Assembly: GCF_003201955.1 (NCBI RefSeq)
Contig: NZ_QJJM01000006.1
Location: forward strand, 62,001 to 126,000
Direction of reading: 5' to 3'
From: Blastomonas natatoria
GTDB lineage: Bacteria > Pseudomonadota > Alphaproteobacteria > Sphingomonadales > Sphingomonadaceae
Length of the DNA stretch: 64,000 nucleotides
Made by a program: the position numbers and the translations under genes. Of the stretch, positions 11,845 to 21,504 are shown one piece after another. The notes under the pieces were generated by a model. The model was given only the letters and a program-made list of their open reading frames with translations. It was not told where the DNA came from and did not search any database. Each line of letters begins with the position of its first letter. Position 1 is the first letter of the stretch.

Positions 11845-12663
11845 TCAGCGCAACGCGCCGACCAGCAGCTTGTGCAAGCGCGAATGCAGCGCGTCATTGC
11901 CAGCAATGACCTGCTGGCGCTCGATTGGCTGGCTGCCGCCGCGATAATCGGTGACGAAGCCGCCTGCTTCGCGCACCAGCAGGATGCCAGCGGCGACGTC
12001 CCAGGGCTTGAGCCCGCTTTCCCAGAAACCGTCGAACTTGCCAGCTGCAAGCCAGGCCAGATCGAGCGAGGCGGCACCGAAGCGGCGGATGCCTGCGACT
12101 TCAGGCGCAATTGCACCGAAAATGCGCGTCCATTCCACCATGTCGCCATGGCCCAGGAACGGGATGCCGGTCGCGATCAGGGCTTCGCTGAGATTGCGGC
12201 GGCCCGAAACGCGCAAACGGCGATCGTGCAGCCAGGCGCCGCGGGACTTTTCGGCCCAATAGCTCTCGTCGGTAACCGGCTGATAGATCAGCGCGGCGCT
12301 GATCTCGCCCCAGCCCTTGCCATCGATCGTCGGCTCCTGAACTGCGATCGAGATCGCGAAATGCGGAATGCCATGAAGGAAGTTGCTGGTGCCATCGAGC
12401 GGATCGATGATGAAGCGCGGCTTGCCGGGCTCGGCGGGAATGTCGCCGCCCTCTTCGAGCAGGAATCCCCAGCCCGGACGCGCCTTGCTCAGCTCATCGT
12501 ACAGCACGCGCTCGGCATGCTGGTCGGCCTTGGACACGAAATCCGCCGGGCCCTTTTTCGAGACCTGGAGATGTTCCACCTCGCCAAAGTCACGCCGCAA
12601 GCGGCCGCCCGCCTTGCGCGCGGCGCTTTCCATGACACGGATGATGGCTGAAATGGCAGGCAT
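11845..12663 (-). CDS. suhB: Inositol-1-monophosphatase family protein (SuhB-like)
   Basis: Mg-dependent phosphatase that hydrolyses inositol-1-phosphate or related substrates (272 aa). The metal-binding motifs are complete: LLEEGGDIP, IDPLDGTSNFLHGIPHFAIS and PWDVAAGILLVREAGG. It starts 14 nt after the efp stop and is probably co-transcribed with it. Confidence 0.93.
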   Translation of the reverse strand: MPAISAIIRVMESAARKAGGRLRRDFGEVEHLQVSKKGPADFVSKADQHAERVLYDELSKARPGWGFLLEEGGDIPAEPGKPRFIIDPLDGTSNFLHGIPHFAISIAVQEPTIDGKGWGEISAALIYQPVTDESYWAEKSRGAWLHDRRLRVSGRRNLSEALIATGIPFLGHGDMVEWTRIFGAIAPEVAGIRRFGAASLDLAWLAAGKFDGFWESGLKPWDVAAGILLVREAGGFVTDYRGGSQPIERQQVIAGNDALHSRLHKLLVGALR

Positions 12664-12677
12664 GAATACAGGTCCGA

Positions 12678-13241
12678 TCAGTCCGCCTTGCGGACATATT
12701 CCTTGGCATAGACATCGACGACAATGCGCGTGCCGCTGCTGATATGCGGCGGCACCATCACGCGCACGCCATTGTCGAGGATCGCCGGCTTGTAGCTCGA
12801 AGAGGCAGTCTGCCCCTTCACCACGGCATCGGCCTCTACGATCGTCGCTTCGATCTGATCGGGGAGCTGCACCGAAATCGGACGCTCGTCATACATTTCC
12901 AGCGTCACCTGCATGCCATCCTGCAAAAAGGCAGCCTCGTCTCCGAGCAGCTTTTCGGCGATGGTGATCTGGTCGTAGGTTTCCTGGTCCATGAAGACAA
13001 AGCTGTCCCCATCGGCGAACAGGAACTGGAAGTCCTTGGTATCGAGCCGAACCTTCTCGACCGTGTCGGCGCTGCGGAACCGGACGTTGGTCTTGCGGCC
13101 ATCTTCGAGGTTCTTCATCTCGACCTGCATGAACGCACCGCCCTTGCCGGGCTGCGTGTGCTGGATCTTGGCAACCTTCCAGATGCCGCCTTCATATTCC
13201 AGAATGTTACCGGGGCGAATATCGACACCGCTGATCTTCAT
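12678..13241 (-). CDS. efp: Elongation factor P
   Basis: Translation factor that rescues ribosomes stalled on polyproline (187 aa, full length). Three beta-barrel domains are recognisable: the N-terminal KOW-like domain with [14 protein letters not shown] (the modification loop, Lys near residue 34), then the central and C-terminal OB domains ending [19 protein letters not shown]. 13242-13491 upstream is non-coding and should hold its promoter. Confidence 0.95.
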   Translation of the reverse strand: MKISGVDIRPGNILEYEGGIWKVAKIQHTQPGKGGAFMQVEMKNLEDGRKTNVRFRSADTVEKVRLDTKDFQFLFADGDSFVFMDQETYDQITIAEKLLGDEAAFLQDGMQVTLEMYDERPISVQLPDQIEATIVEADAVVKGQTASSSYKPAILDNGVRVMVPPHISSGTRIVVDVYAKEYVRKAD

Positions 13242-13491
13242 GCGAGGCTCGTTTCCATTGGATTTCAGGGATGGACAGGCCCTCTAGGCGCATGATGCGG
13301 GCATGGCAAGGACTTTGGCCTGCCGTATGGCACAGGACAGCATCGACCGATGCCATCTGTCGGCCCGAGTGGCCGATTGGTCGAGGCAGCGGCGCGGTGA
13401 CGCTTTCTTCCTATCTAGCGCTTACCGAAGATAGTAGATGCCAATTAACCCCAAATCGGCTATAACGCCAACGGGATTGGATCATACTGTC

Positions 13492-13704
13492 ATGCCATTG
13501 TTCAGCATCAAGACACCCGCTGCAGGAATTTTCGGCCGCACCCTCAACGAGGTCGCGTCCGCACATTCCGGGCGTGGTGACGGCATGCCCGATGTCGACG
13601 AGTTCGAAGCAGACTTCGTGAGCTATCTCAACCGGCTCGAAAGCTCACCCCGCGTCTGCGCTTCGGTGTTCGGCCATGATCGCAAGGAATTCTCGCACAG
13701 CTGA
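13492..13704 (+). CDS. Small hypothetical protein overlapping the thiE 3' end
   Basis: A 70-aa frame beginning MPLFSIKTPAAGIFGRTLNE and rich in Asp/Glu/Ser. It overlaps the end of thiE by 60 nt on the opposite strand and has no strong ribosome-binding site. No family recognised. If it is not real, 13242-13644 is a 400-nt intergenic region with no other gene visible. Confidence 0.35.
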   Translation: MPLFSIKTPAAGIFGRTLNEVASAHSGRGDGMPDVDEFEADFVSYLNRLESSPRVCASVFGHDRKEFSHS

Positions 13705-14292
13705 TTGCGGCCCATCCGGATGGTTCCAGACCCCGCCGGATACAGCCAGAAAGTCCGCACCAGCCTCCACCAGCGAGGCGGCATTGGCGGTGGTGATTCC
13801 GCCAATTGCAACACAGGGCAGTTCCATCATGGATGACCACCAGTTCAGAATCTCGGGCTCGGCCTGATATTTTGCCTGCTTTGTTTCGCTGGGAAAGAAC
13901 GCACCGAAGGCCACATAATCAGCCCCCGCCTCGCCGGCTTCGAGAGCCAGATGGCGGCTATTGTGGCAGGTGACGCCAATCTGCGCATCGCGGCCCAGCA
14001 CGTCGCGTGCCTCGCGCGGGTCGCCATCGCCCTGCCCCAGATGAACGCCATCCGCGCCGAGCCGCTTGGCAAGCGATATGCTGTCATTTACGATGAACGC
14101 GCAATCATGCTCCGCGCAGATCGCCTGGAGCGGGGCGGCGAGCCGGGCCGCTGCGTGCTGGTCGATATCCTTGACCCGGAACTGGAACGCCGCGACCGGC
14201 CCGGCCTCGATCGCCGCGCGCAGCCGGTCCGGAAAATCCCCGCTGACGTCGAGCGGAGAGATCAGATAGAGCTGGCAGCCGGGGTCGGTCAT
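13645..14292 (-). CDS. thiE: Thiamine phosphate synthase
   Basis: Joins the thiazole and pyrimidine halves of thiamine (215 aa from the ATG at 14292). TIM-barrel signatures are visible: AFQFRVKDIDQHA, VNDSISLAKRLGADGVHLGQGD, GVTCHNSRHLALEAGEAGADYVAFGAFFPS and a C-terminal AIGGITTANAASLVEAGADF. The start is 4 nt after the fda stop. A thiamine gene beside transketolase, a TPP enzyme, may be meaningful or coincidental. Confidence 0.92.
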   Translation of the reverse strand: MTDPGCQLYLISPLDVSGDFPDRLRAAIEAGPVAAFQFRVKDIDQHAAARLAAPLQAICAEHDCAFIVNDSISLAKRLGADGVHLGQGDGDPREARDVLGRDAQIGVTCHNSRHLALEAGEAGADYVAFGAFFPSETKQAKYQAEPEILNWWSSMMELPCVAIGGITTANAASLVEAGADFLAVSGGVWNHPDGPQSAVREFLAIMAEHRSADAG

Positions 14293-14296
14293 GAGA

Positions 14297-15202
14297 TCAG
14301 GCGACCGATGCAGCGTGGATCTCGTCGATCGCCCCACCGAGCGAGGCGTCGAATTCCTCGTCGCTCATCTGGTGCTTGAGATCGTTGAGCAGCGCGCGCG
14401 AGAAGCTGGCGATGACGCCGGGGTTCCTGGCCAGTTCGACACAGGCTTCGGCGCGGCTGAAACCGCCCGACAGCGCAACGACGCGGACGACCGCCGGATG
14501 GGCGACCAGATCGGCGAACAGGCCGGCGTGCTCGGGCAGCGAGAGCTTGAGCATCACGCGGCGGCCTTCAGGCAGCGCGTCGAGCGCCTTTTTGAGTTCT
14601 GCATTAAGGATTGCGTCGCATTCCCCACGCGTATCGCTCTTGATGTTCACCTCGGGCTCGATGATCGGGATCAGGCCATGGTCGAGGATTTCGCCAGCAA
14701 CCTCGAACTGCTGCTTCACAATCGCCGCGATGCCACTTTCCGACGCCGAATTGATCACCGAGCGCATCTTGGTGCCGAAAATGCCGAGCGCCTTTGCCCG
14801 ATCGAGCAGATCGCCAAGGCCCGGCATGGGCTTCATCAGCTGTACGCCATAAGCCTCGTCCTCCAGACCCTTGTCGACCTTGAGGAATGGCACGACACCG
14901 CGTTCCCAGAGCAGCGCCGGAACCGGCTTGCCGCCGGCTTCACCGTCCATGGTGCGCTCGAACAGGATCGCGCCGATCACCTTGTCGCCATTGAAGCAGG
15001 GCGAGGTCACGATACGGCTGCGCATGCCGTGGATCAGTGCGAACATTTCCTCGTCATTGTTCCATGCGCCGTCCTCGATGCCATAGCCCTTGAGCGCCTT
15101 GGGCGTCGAACCGCCGCTCTGGTCGAGCGCGGCGATGAAACCCTGACCCGATTCGATCTTGGCCAGCATCTCGTTGAAAACGGCGGTGTCGGTCATTGTC
15201 AC
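14297..15202 (-). CDS. fda: Class I fructose-bisphosphate aldolase
   Basis: Schiff-base aldolase cleaving fructose-1,6-bisphosphate (301 aa). It belongs to the bacterial FdaB-like class I family, recognised by GQGFIAALDQSGGSTPKALK, GVVPFLKVDKGLEDEAYGVQ, PIIEPEVNI and VVALSGGFSRAEA. ATG 15196 is an alternative start. Part of the tkt-gap-pgk-fda cluster. Confidence 0.95.
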   Translation of the reverse strand: MTMTDTAVFNEMLAKIESGQGFIAALDQSGGSTPKALKGYGIEDGAWNNDEEMFALIHGMRSRIVTSPCFNGDKVIGAILFERTMDGEAGGKPVPALLWERGVVPFLKVDKGLEDEAYGVQLMKPMPGLGDLLDRAKALGIFGTKMRSVINSASESGIAAIVKQQFEVAGEILDHGLIPIIEPEVNIKSDTRGECDAILNAELKKALDALPEGRRVMLKLSLPEHAGLFADLVAHPAVVRVVALSGGFSRAEACVELARNPGVIASFSRALLNDLKHQMSDEEFDASLGGAIDEIHAASVA

Positions 15203-15248
15203 TCTTCCCTGATTTTAGGCTTATTGGTTGATTGTTGACGATCGGCGC

Positions 15249-16439
15249 TCAGCTTTCGAGCGACTTGACGCCCGGCAGTTCCTTGCCTTCCATCCATTCG
15301 AGAAAGGCGCCGCCAGCGGTTGAAACAAAAGAAAAATCATCCGCTGCGCCGGCATGGTTGAGCGCCGCCACGGTATCGCCGCCGCCTGCCACCGAGACAA
15401 GAGTGCCTTCGCGGGTCAGCGCGGCTGCGGTGCGCGCCAAAGCCACCGTGGCCGTGTCAAAGGGCGGATATTCGAACGCGCCGAGCGGGCCGTTCCACAC
15501 GAGGGTGCGGCAGGTCTTGAGCACATCGGACAGCGCCTCGACCGCCGCCGCGCCGACATCGAGGATCATCTCGTCGGCTTCGACCTCATGCACATTGGCA
15601 GTGCGGCAAGGCACGTTGGCACCGAACTCCCTCGCCACCACCACGTCATAAGGCAGATGCACGGTGCAGCCTGCTGCGTCAGCAGCGTCGAAAATGGCAT
15701 TGGCGGTATCGGCCAGATCATGCTCGCACAGCGACTTGCCGACATCGACACCGCGCGCGGCAAGGAAGGTATTGGCCATGCCGCCGCCGATGATCAGATG
15801 ATCGACCTTGCCGACGAGATTGGTCAGCACGTCGAGCTTGGTCGATACCTTCGAGCCACCGACCACGGCAGCGACCGGATGCTCGGGCTTGCCGAGCGCG
15901 GCTTCGAGCGCTTTCAATTCCGCTTCCATCTGCCGACCGGCAAAGGCGGGCAGCAGATGTGCGAGGCCTTCGGTGGTCACATGCGCACGGTGCGCAGCGG
16001 AAAATGCGTCGTTGACATAGAAATCGCCGAGCGCCGCCATCTGCCTGGCCAGGACGGGATCATTCTTCTCCTCGCCGGGGAAAAAGCGACTGTTCTCGAG
16101 CACCGTAATGCTGCCCGGATCGAGCACGTCGATCGCGTGGCGATCGGGCGATTCGAGAAAGCCGACCGGGCGGCCCATCACATCGGCCAGCGCGTGCGCG
16201 ATCGGGCGCAGCGTATATTCGGGATCGACCTTGCCCTTGGGGCGGCCGAAATGCGCGAGCACCAATACCTTGGCGCCATGGTCGGCGAGTTCGGCGAGGG
16301 TCGGCATAGCGGCACGCAGCCGGGTATCGTCGGACACCCGGCCTTCGTGCATCGGCACATTCAAGTCTTCGCGAACCAGGACGGGCTTGCCCGCCAGTCC
16401 GTGGCGGTCGGCAATCAGGTCATCGAGGGTCTTGAACAT
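15249..16439 (-). CDS. pgk: Phosphoglycerate kinase
   Basis: Glycolytic ATP-forming kinase (396 aa). N-terminal substrate-binding [20 protein letters not shown], hinge and C-terminal nucleotide-binding [11 protein letters not shown] are present. It lies 31 nt downstream of gap, in the same orientation. Confidence 0.97.
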   Translation of the reverse strand: MFKTLDDLIADRHGLAGKPVLVREDLNVPMHEGRVSDDTRLRAAMPTLAELADHGAKVLVLAHFGRPKGKVDPEYTLRPIAHALADVMGRPVGFLESPDRHAIDVLDPGSITVLENSRFFPGEEKNDPVLARQMAALGDFYVNDAFSAAHRAHVTTEGLAHLLPAFAGRQMEAELKALEAALGKPEHPVAAVVGGSKVSTKLDVLTNLVGKVDHLIIGGGMANTFLAARGVDVGKSLCEHDLADTANAIFDAADAAGCTVHLPYDVVVAREFGANVPCRTANVHEVEADEMILDVGAAAVEALSDVLKTCRTLVWNGPLGAFEYPPFDTATVALARTAAALTREGTLVSVAGGGDTVAALNHAGAADDFSFVSTAGGAFLEWMEGKELPGVKSLES

Positions 16440-16470
16440 GCGCTGGTCTTCCTCCGTTGTGTCGTTCCGA

Positions 16471-17478
16471 TCAGAGCAGGTCGGCGATCACGCCTGCGGT
16501 ATCCACCATGCGGTTGGAGAAGCCCCATTCATTGTCGTACCAGCTGATCACGCGGACCAGCTTGCCGTCGATCACTGCGGTTTCCAGGCTGTCGATGGTC
16601 GAGCTCGCCGGATCGTGATTGAAGTCGATCGAGACCAAGGGCTCGTCGGTATAGGCGAGCACGCCCTTGAGCGGACCTTCGGCGGCGGCCTTGAGCGCGC
16701 CGTTGATTTCCTCGACCGTGGTGTCGCGGCCCGGGGTGAAGGTCAGATCGACAAGGCTCACATTCGGGGTCGGCACGCGGATGGCAGAGCCATCGAGCTT
16801 GCCCTTGAGCTCGGGCAGCACCAGCCCGACGGCGCGTGCTGCACCGGTGGTGGTCGGGATCATCGACATCGCAGCAGCGCGCGCGCGGCGCATGTCGCCA
16901 TGGATCTGGTCGAGGATCTTCTGGTCGTTGGTATAGCTGTGCACCGTGGTCATCAGGCCGCGCTCGATGCCGACGAGGTCGTTGAGCACCTTGGCCATCG
17001 GCGCAAGGCAGTTGGTGGTGCAGCTGGCGTTCGAGACGACCAGATCGTCGGCGGTCAGCACGTCATGGTTGACGCCAAACACGATGGTCTTGTCCGCACC
17101 GGTTGCCGGGGCCGAAATCAGCACGCGCTTGGCGCCTGCGGTCAGATGCGCGCTCGCCTTGGCCTTGTCAGCGAAGAAGCCGGTGCATTCCAGCGCAATG
17201 TCAACGCCCATCTCGCCATGCGGCAGCTTGGCGGGGTCGCGCTCGGCGGTCACCTTGATCGCCTTGCCGTTGACGATCATGCTGTCGCCCTCGGCGCTCA
17301 CCGTGCCGGGGAACGCGCCGTGCACGCTGTCGCGCTTGAACAGCAGGGCATTGGCCTTGGCATCGCCCAGGTCGTTGATCGCGACCAGCTCGAGGTCATG
17401 GTCGGTGCGCTCGAGGATCGCGCGCGCGACCAGACGGCCGATGCGGCCAAAACCGTTGATTGCAACCTTGACTGCCAT
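16471..17478 (-). CDS. gap: Type I glyceraldehyde-3-phosphate dehydrogenase
   Basis: NAD-dependent oxidoreductase (335 aa). It has the Rossmann [14 protein letters not shown] and the active-site [17 protein letters not shown] with the catalytic Cys, and ends with [16 protein letters not shown]. It sits between tkt and pgk. Confidence 0.97.
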   Translation of the reverse strand: MAVKVAINGFGRIGRLVARAILERTDHDLELVAINDLGDAKANALLFKRDSVHGAFPGTVSAEGDSMIVNGKAIKVTAERDPAKLPHGEMGVDIALECTGFFADKAKASAHLTAGAKRVLISAPATGADKTIVFGVNHDVLTADDLVVSNASCTTNCLAPMAKVLNDLVGIERGLMTTVHSYTNDQKILDQIHGDMRRARAAAMSMIPTTTGAARAVGLVLPELKGKLDGSAIRVPTPNVSLVDLTFTPGRDTTVEEINGALKAAAEGPLKGVLAYTDEPLVSIDFNHDPASSTIDSLETAVIDGKLVRVISWYDNEWGFSNRMVDTAGVIADLL

Positions 17479-17525
17479 GGGAATTCTCCTGCTTTCAATT
17501 CGTTGTATTTGGGGTCAGCCCCAGC

Positions 17526-19499
17526 TCAACCCTGGCCAAGCGCTGCGCGCACGGCTGGCGTGATCTTGTCAGGCGTGAGGCCGAAATGGTCGAACAGCGC
17601 CTCAGCCGGGGCCGACGCACCGAAGCTGTCGATCCCGAATGTCAGGCCATCACGGCCAACATAGCGTTCCCATCCAAAGGTCACGCCTGCCTCCATCGAC
17701 ACCTTGAGGATATCGGCGGGGAGCAGATCGGCGCGGTAGCTTTCCGGCTGCGCATCGAACAGCGACCAGCACGGCATCGAGACGACATCCGCGCCGATGC
17801 CTGCGGCCTCGAGCTGGTCGGCGACGGCGAGCGCCAGCGATACTTCCGAACCCGTGCCGATCAGCACCACCTGGCGCTTGTTGCCTGCCGTCTTGATCCG
17901 ATAGGCGCCGCGCGCGCACTGGTTGCCCTCGGCCTCGACGCGGCGGAACTGCGGCAGATTCTGCCGGGTCAGCGCCAGGACAGTGGGCGTGGAGGATGCC
18001 TGCAGCGCAAGCTCCCAGCATTCTGCGGTTTCCACTGCATCGCCCGGGCGGAAGGTGAGCAGGTTGGGCATCATCCTGAGGCTCATGACATGTTCGACCG
18101 GCTGATGGGTCGGGCCGTCTTCGCCGAGGCCGATGCTGTCGTGCGTCATCACATAGATCACGCGCTGACGCTGCACTGCCGAGAGGCGGATCGCCGCACG
18201 GCAATAGTCGGAGAACACGAGGAACGTGCCGCCATAGGGAATGACGCCTCCGTGCAGCGCCATGCCGTTCATTGCGGCGGCCATGCCGAATTCGCGGATT
18301 CCGTAATTGACATAGCGCCCACCATAATTGGTGGCGTTCATGACTCCGAGGCCGGCAGTCTTGGTATTGTTCGAACCGGTAAGGTCGGCCGAGCCGCCCA
18401 CGGTTTCGGGCAGCCGGGGATTGATCGCCTCGAGCGCCAGTTCCGACGCCTTGCGGGTGGCCACCTTCTGCGGCTCGGCCAGCAGCGCGGCGACATGCTG
18501 CGAAAGGCTGAAACCGGCGGGCAGTTCGCCCGCCATGCGGCGGTTGAGTTCGGTGGCCTTGTCCGATGCCGCCAGACGCTGCGACCAGGCGGCGTGCTCT
18601 CCAGCACCCCGACGACCGAATTCTGCCCAGACGGCACGAATATCGTCAGGGATGACGAACGGGGCATGCGACCAGCCAAGGGCTGCGCGCGCCGCATCGA
18701 CCTCGGCCGCGCCCAGCGGCGACCCGTGCGTCGCCGATGTGCCCTGCTTGTTCGGCGCACCCTTGCCGATTACCGTGGCGCAGGCGATCAGCGAGGGGCG
18801 CGGGTCTGCAATGGCGGCATCCATGGCGGCGCGGATCGAAACGGGATCATGACCATCGCAGTCCACGACATGCCAGCCGGAAGCCAGATGGCGCGCGCGA
18901 ATGTCCTCGCTGGTCGACAGATCGGTCGCACCGTCGATGGTAATGCGGTTGTCATCCCACAGCACGTTGAGCTGGCCGAGCTTCAGATGGCCGGCAAGCC
19001 CGACCGCCTCGTGGTTGATGCCTTCCATCAGGCAACCATCACCCGCGATCACCCAGGTGCGGTGGTTGACAAGATCGTCGCCGAACTCGGCATTGAGATG
19101 GCGTTCGGCCATCGCCATGCCAACCGCCATCGCCAGTCCCTGGCCGAGCGGACCGGTCGTGCATTCCACGCCCGCAAGTTCGAAATTTTCCGGATGCCCC
19201 GCACAGGGGCTGTGCATCTGCCGGAAATTGCGAATGTCATCCATTGTCGGCGCCGCATAGCCGGTCAGATGCAGCAGCGAATAGATGAGCATCGATCCGT
19301 GACCGGCAGACAGTACGAAGCGGTCGCGATCGGCCCAGCCTGGCGCGCTGGCATCGAACTTAAGATATTCGCCGAACAGAACCGTTGCGACATCGGCCAT
19401 GCCCATCGGCATTCCCGGATGGCCGCTATTGGCCGCTTGAACCGCATCCATCGACAGTGCGCGAATGGCATTGGCGAGATCTTGAAATTGAACGCTCAT
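17526..19499 (-). CDS. tkt: Transketolase
   Basis: TPP-dependent ketol transfer enzyme of the pentose phosphate pathway (657 aa, full length). Motifs include AANSGHPGMPMGMADVATVL, the TPP/Mg-binding GDGCLMEGINHEAVGLAGHL and the pyrimidine-domain THDSIGLGEDGPTHQPVEH. First gene of the minus-strand carbon cluster. 19500-19696 upstream is a divergent promoter region. Confidence 0.97.
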   Translation of the reverse strand: MSVQFQDLANAIRALSMDAVQAANSGHPGMPMGMADVATVLFGEYLKFDASAPGWADRDRFVLSAGHGSMLIYSLLHLTGYAAPTMDDIRNFRQMHSPCAGHPENFELAGVECTTGPLGQGLAMAVGMAMAERHLNAEFGDDLVNHRTWVIAGDGCLMEGINHEAVGLAGHLKLGQLNVLWDDNRITIDGATDLSTSEDIRARHLASGWHVVDCDGHDPVSIRAAMDAAIADPRPSLIACATVIGKGAPNKQGTSATHGSPLGAAEVDAARAALGWSHAPFVIPDDIRAVWAEFGRRGAGEHAAWSQRLAASDKATELNRRMAGELPAGFSLSQHVAALLAEPQKVATRKASELALEAINPRLPETVGGSADLTGSNNTKTAGLGVMNATNYGGRYVNYGIREFGMAAAMNGMALHGGVIPYGGTFLVFSDYCRAAIRLSAVQRQRVIYVMTHDSIGLGEDGPTHQPVEHVMSLRMMPNLLTFRPGDAVETAECWELALQASSTPTVLALTRQNLPQFRRVEAEGNQCARGAYRIKTAGNKRQVVLIGTGSEVSLALAVADQLEAAGIGADVVSMPCWSLFDAQPESYRADLLPADILKVSMEAGVTFGWERYVGRDGLTFGIDSFGASAPAEALFDHFGLTPDKITPAVRAALGQG

Positions 19500-19696
19500 C
19501 GCCCTTTGAAACTCCCTGCTGATCCTCGATCAGAGCCTATGTGCCTGCACGTAATAGGATTTCGCGTTAGCGTGTGCGCAGGCCGAGTCGGCTTTGGCGT
19601 CACCCTTTGGTGTCCATGGTGCACCGCGTCAAGTTCCGCAAAAGCCACAGTTTGCCGAAACGTTGCTTTTGCCGCGATTGCTGGTAAATTCATTCC

Positions 19697-19903
19697 ATGG
19701 CAAATGAACGACTTATCCTTGCTATCGGACAAATGGAAAGAGCTTTGGCGCGGCTTGAATCGGCCCATGTGCGCCTCGCAAAAGAGCTTTCTGCGGGAAT
19801 GGGCGTGCCCGATGCGGATCTTGCCCGCCGTCATGACCAGTTGAAGGCCGCCGCGTCCGACGCGCTGGCCCAGATCGACTCCCTTCTCGCCAAGGCAGGA
19901 TAA
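19697..19903 (+). CDS. Small coiled-coil protein upstream of zapA
   Basis: A 68-aa, largely helical, Leu/Ala/Glu-rich protein (MERALARLESAHVRLAKEL). It starts at an ATG 5 codons into a strong helix and ends 5 nt before zapA. Such small coiled-coil genes are seen next to zapA in sphingomonads. A role with ZapA in division is inference from position only. Confidence 0.8.
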   Translation: MANERLILAIGQMERALARLESAHVRLAKELSAGMGVPDADLARRHDQLKAAASDALAQIDSLLAKAG

Positions 19904-19908
19904 ACGCC

Positions 19909-20286
19909 ATGCCCGATATGCGCCTCACCATTGCCGGACGGATTTACAGCGTGACCTGCCAGCCGGGCGAGGAACAGCATCTGGCGCGGCTCGGTACCAT
20001 GCTGGACGCCGCGGCCCGCAAGGCGGGCGCCACCGGCGGGCTGACCGAAACGCGCACGCTATTGTTTGCCGGCCTGCTGCTGGCCGACGAGCTGGCCGAG
20101 ACGCAGGATCGGGCCGCCGAGGCGCTGGCTGCACAAGCGGCCCAGGCCGAGAGCGCTCGGCCGCAACAAGGCGACCTGCTTGCGCACGACAACGACACCG
20201 AACTGGCTGCGCGCGCTATCGAGAAACTGGCACAACGGATCGAGAATCTGGCGGCGGGGCTTGAGAACCACACAGCACGGACCTAG
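19909..20286 (+). CDS. zapA: Cell division protein ZapA
   Basis: FtsZ-ring-associated protein (125 aa). The N-terminal ZapA domain (MRLTIAGRIYSVTCQPGEEQHLARL) is followed by a long coiled coil (LLFAGLLLADELAETQDRAA and the Glu/Ala-rich tail). The zapA - 6S RNA - 5-FCL order that follows is the classical proteobacterial arrangement. Confidence 0.9.
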   Translation: MPDMRLTIAGRIYSVTCQPGEEQHLARLGTMLDAAARKAGATGGLTETRTLLFAGLLLADELAETQDRAAEALAAQAAQAESARPQQGDLLAHDNDTELAARAIEKLAQRIENLAAGLENHTART

Positions 20287-20299
20287 ATTGCGTAGCGGG

Positions 20300-20490
20300 A
20301 CTGCCTGGTACGAGCTGCAGAGAACATCCCTGAGGCGATACATCTTCCAAGGGAGCTGTCCCTGTCCTGGCTCCGGCCAGAGGCACACGGCGCCCACCTG
20401 ACGTTACTGGCGTCAGAGGATATTCCAGCAAACGGCCAAGGCGGTTCCAACCCGTGCCCGACAAGGGGCACCCCTCCCCACCAGACATGC
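20300..20490 (+). ncRNA. ssrS: 6S RNA
   Basis: The 214-nt gap between zapA and the 5-formyltetrahydrofolate cyclo-ligase gene is where 6S RNA lies in proteobacteria. The 5' side has CCCTGAGGCGATA (20328-20340), close to the E. coli 6S CCCTGAGCCGATA. The ends can pair (GCCTGGT at 20303-20309 with ACCAGAC at 20480-20486), giving the closing stem. 6S RNA binds the RNA polymerase sigma70 holoenzyme. End points are approximate. Confidence 0.85.
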
Positions 20491-20500
20491 AGGTGCGCTT

Positions 20501-21094
20501 TTGACCGATCTACTCAGCCAGAAGCGCGAGATGCGGCGAGCGATGCGCGCCGCGCGCCTGCAGCACTGGCAGGCGCTTCCGCAAACGCACCGCGCCCTGA
20601 TCTTCGGCCGTCCGCCGCGCGCCATCCTGCCCTTGATCGAGAGCGCGGAGATTGTCGGACTATATCACGCCGTGCCGGGCGAAGTGCCGACCCAGCGCTA
20701 CGCGATGCACATGCTTGATCTCGGCAAGATGATCGCCCTGCCCGCGACCAGAGAACATGCAGGTCCGATGACCTTCCGGCTCTGGACCGGTTCTGATGAA
20801 ACGCTCGAACGGGGCCCATGGGGGTTGCAGCCCCATGCTGCCATGCCAGAGGTGGTGCCAGATGCCCTGTTCATGCCGCTGGTGGCGTTCGATTCGGCTC
20901 TGAATCGGCTGGGTCAGGGCGGCGGGCATTACGACGGCTGGTGCTCCGCGCATCCGGCTGTACGCCGAATCGGGCTCGCCTGGACGGTTCAGCAGGCCGA
21001 TACCGTCCCTGCTGATTCGCACGACATGCCACTGGATGCAGTCATAACCGAGCAGCAGGTGCTGCTGCCGATCAACGAAAGAATGGCGCCATGA
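20501..21094 (+). CDS. 5-formyltetrahydrofolate cyclo-ligase
   Basis: Converts 5-formyl-THF to 5,10-methenyl-THF with ATP (197 aa). N-terminal LLSQKREMRRAMRAARLQHW, the LPLIESAEIVGLYHAVPGEV region and the signature PLVAFDSALNRLGQGGGHYDGW are present. The start is probably TTG at 20501, preceded by AGGTG; ATG 20531 is the alternative. Downstream of 6S RNA, as in most proteobacteria (ygfA/fau). Confidence 0.92.
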   Translation: MTDLLSQKREMRRAMRAARLQHWQALPQTHRALIFGRPPRAILPLIESAEIVGLYHAVPGEVPTQRYAMHMLDLGKMIALPATREHAGPMTFRLWTGSDETLERGPWGLQPHAAMPEVVPDALFMPLVAFDSALNRLGQGGGHYDGWCSAHPAVRRIGLAWTVQQADTVPADSHDMPLDAVITEQQVLLPINERMAP

Positions 21095-21300
21095 AACCGA
21101 CAATGCGCAAGCCGGTGGGAATTTTCGCGATTCTCGCCATCATCACGATATGGGCTGTCATCGTGGCGAGCTTTTCCAGTGTGATCGGAAACTGGCACAT
21201 CGCGGTGCAATCGGTGATCTACTGCATCGCCGGGATCATCTGGATCGCACCGATGCGACCGCTGATGATCTGGATGGAAACAGGTCGTTGGCGGGCCTGA
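21091..21300 (+). CDS. DUF2842 small membrane protein
   Basis: A 69-aa protein with two transmembrane helices (IFAILAIITIWAVIVASF and IAVQSVIYCIAGIIWIAPM), matching the alphaproteobacterial DUF2842 family. ATGA overlap with the cyclo-ligase gene. Function unknown. Confidence 0.88.
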   Translation: MKPTMRKPVGIFAILAIITIWAVIVASFSSVIGNWHIAVQSVIYCIAGIIWIAPMRPLMIWMETGRWRA

Positions 21301-21373
21301 TTACTTTATCGATTTTTCTGAATGATTTCCAACGCATGCAGGTGACCATTGAGGTGATTTATCACCAGACCAA

Positions 21374-21450
<77 letters not shown>

Positions 21451-21504
21451 ATCGCGTTGGAGCGCTGCCACTAGAAGCGACCTCGCCGCCTGTCAACAGC
21501 TCTT

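Noticed and set aside
5374-12290. Short CGGTAAC matches in host genes (about 5372 and 12275)
   Set aside because: They lack the full 12-mer and any -10-like hexamer 17 nt away, so they are chance matches.
13271-13465. 64-aa plus-strand frame between efp and thiE
   Set aside because: No RBS, basic and Trp/Arg-rich composition, no match to a known pattern; probably non-coding promoter DNA.
17586-19844. 752-aa open frame antisense to transketolase
   Set aside because: High GC lowers stop frequency on the complement of a real gene. The translation is Arg/His/Ala/Gln-rich with no domain, and tkt on the other strand is certain.
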